In this document: piece after piece, positions 63,849 to 64,000 of the stretch
Layout: every line of letters starts with the position of its first letter
How positions within the stretch are numbered: the first letter of the stretch is position 1
NCBI RefSeq assembly: GCF_900157375.1
Contig: NZ_LT721901.1
Span: 3,582,315 to 3,646,314, forward strand
Direction: 5' to 3'
Length of the DNA stretch: 64,000 nucleotides
From: Mycobacterium rhizamassiliense
GTDB taxonomy: Bacteria; Actinomycetota; Actinomycetes; Mycobacteriales; Mycobacteriaceae
Notes under the pieces: generated by a model
The model's database searches: none
Told to the model about the DNA's origin: nothing
The model's input: the letters and a program-made list of their open reading frames with translations, nothing else
Position numbers and translations under genes: made by a program

Positions 63849-64000
63849 ATGAGCACAGTCGATGCACACGCTGACAACATCGCCGATCGGCAACGTGCCG
63901 CCATGGGCGCCACGCTGCAGCGGCAGCGACAAGCCTTTGTGCGGGACGGGCCGCCCGGTGTCGGCATCCGCCGCAACCGGATCGACCGACTGATGGCGCT
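63849..64000 (+). CDS. Aldehyde dehydrogenase (coniferyl-aldehyde-dehydrogenase type), 3' end outside the window
   Basis: Only the first 50 codons are present (MSTVDAHADNIADRQRAAMG...). The stretch RQRQAFVRDGPPGVGIRRNRIDRLMA matches the N-terminus of the CalB-like aldehyde dehydrogenase class. The catalytic Cys and Glu are beyond the window. ATG 63849 has AAGAGGTG upstream. Divergent from the P450, it probably oxidises an aldehyde formed in the same pathway. Confidence 0.72.
   Translation, partial: MSTVDAHADNIADRQRAAMGATLQRQRQAFVRDGPPGVGIRRNRIDRLMA

Noticed and set aside
1..64000. CRISPR arrays, insertion sequences, phage genes, rRNA operons and toxin-antitoxin pairs
   Set aside because: No regularly spaced repeats, transposase or integrase motifs, or rRNA sequence were seen anywhere in the window.

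Overview
The window is a stretch of high-GC actinobacterial chromosome from a Mycobacterium. Gene content and order from 1 to about 28.3 kb follow the M. tuberculosis Rv1323-Rv1349 segment: fadA4, thioredoxin-like, glgB, glgE, glgP, dinG, pncB, clpS, DUF2017, P1 peptidase, rhomboid, murI, Rv1339, rph, rdgB, mbtL-M-N, mbtK, tRNA-Leu, irtA, irtB. It is not M. tuberculosis itself. The PE_PGRS gene between Rv1324 and glgB is missing, the mec-cysO-cysM cassette is missing between the P1 peptidase and the rhomboid gene, and large catabolic blocks absent from that part of the M. tuberculosis map are present. A nontuberculous species, for example one related to the M. avium complex, is my inference from gene order only.

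Region 1 (1-19.9 kb) is core metabolism and housekeeping. It holds glycogen/alpha-glucan genes (glgB and glgE on minus, glgP divergent), a DinG helicase, NAD salvage (pncB), the ClpS adaptor, a peptidase gene broken by an apparent 19-nt deletion, a rhomboid protease, glutamate racemase, a phosphodiesterase, RNase PH and an ITP/XTP pyrophosphatase. Region 2 (19.9-28.3 kb) is the second mycobactin locus (mbtL, mbtM, mbtN, mbtK) with the IrtAB Fe-mycobactin importer. IdeR (iron box) sequences lie in front of mbtL, mbtK and irtA, and a tRNA-Leu(UAG) sits between mbtK and irtA.

Region 3 (28.3-39.8 kb) is accessory lipid/acyl-CoA metabolism placed on either side of fabG2 (Rv1350). It holds a phosphotransferase, a stand-alone FadD32-like fatty acyl-AMP ligase behind a CRP-type palindrome, a mycofactocin-type SDR with an acyl-CoA dehydrogenase, and then a tightly packed fabG2-thiolase-CoA transferase (2-methylfumaryl-CoA isomerase-like)-acyl-CoA dehydrogenase-GntR operon. 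A lipoprotein and an Rv1352-like secreted protein follow.

Region 4 (39.8-64 kb) is a 24-kb catabolic island. It has four acyl-CoA synthetases, five enoyl-CoA hydratase-family proteins, a heteromer-like acyl-CoA dehydrogenase pair, two ACMSD-type amidohydrolases, a DHDPS-family aldolase/hydratase-like protein, an SDR, two thioesterases, an Ltp-type thiolase, a CaiB/BaiF CoA-transferase, a cytochrome P450 and the start of an aldehyde dehydrogenase, with one TetR regulator inside. Four promoter regions of the island carry variants of one motif with core TACAGTA/TACTGTA, one of them a perfect 23-bp palindrome. This suggests a single regulon for the breakdown of an unidentified, probably cyclic or branched, carboxylate. 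No transposase, integrase, CRISPR array, rRNA or replication origin was seen. No gene-free stretch exceeds 300 bases.
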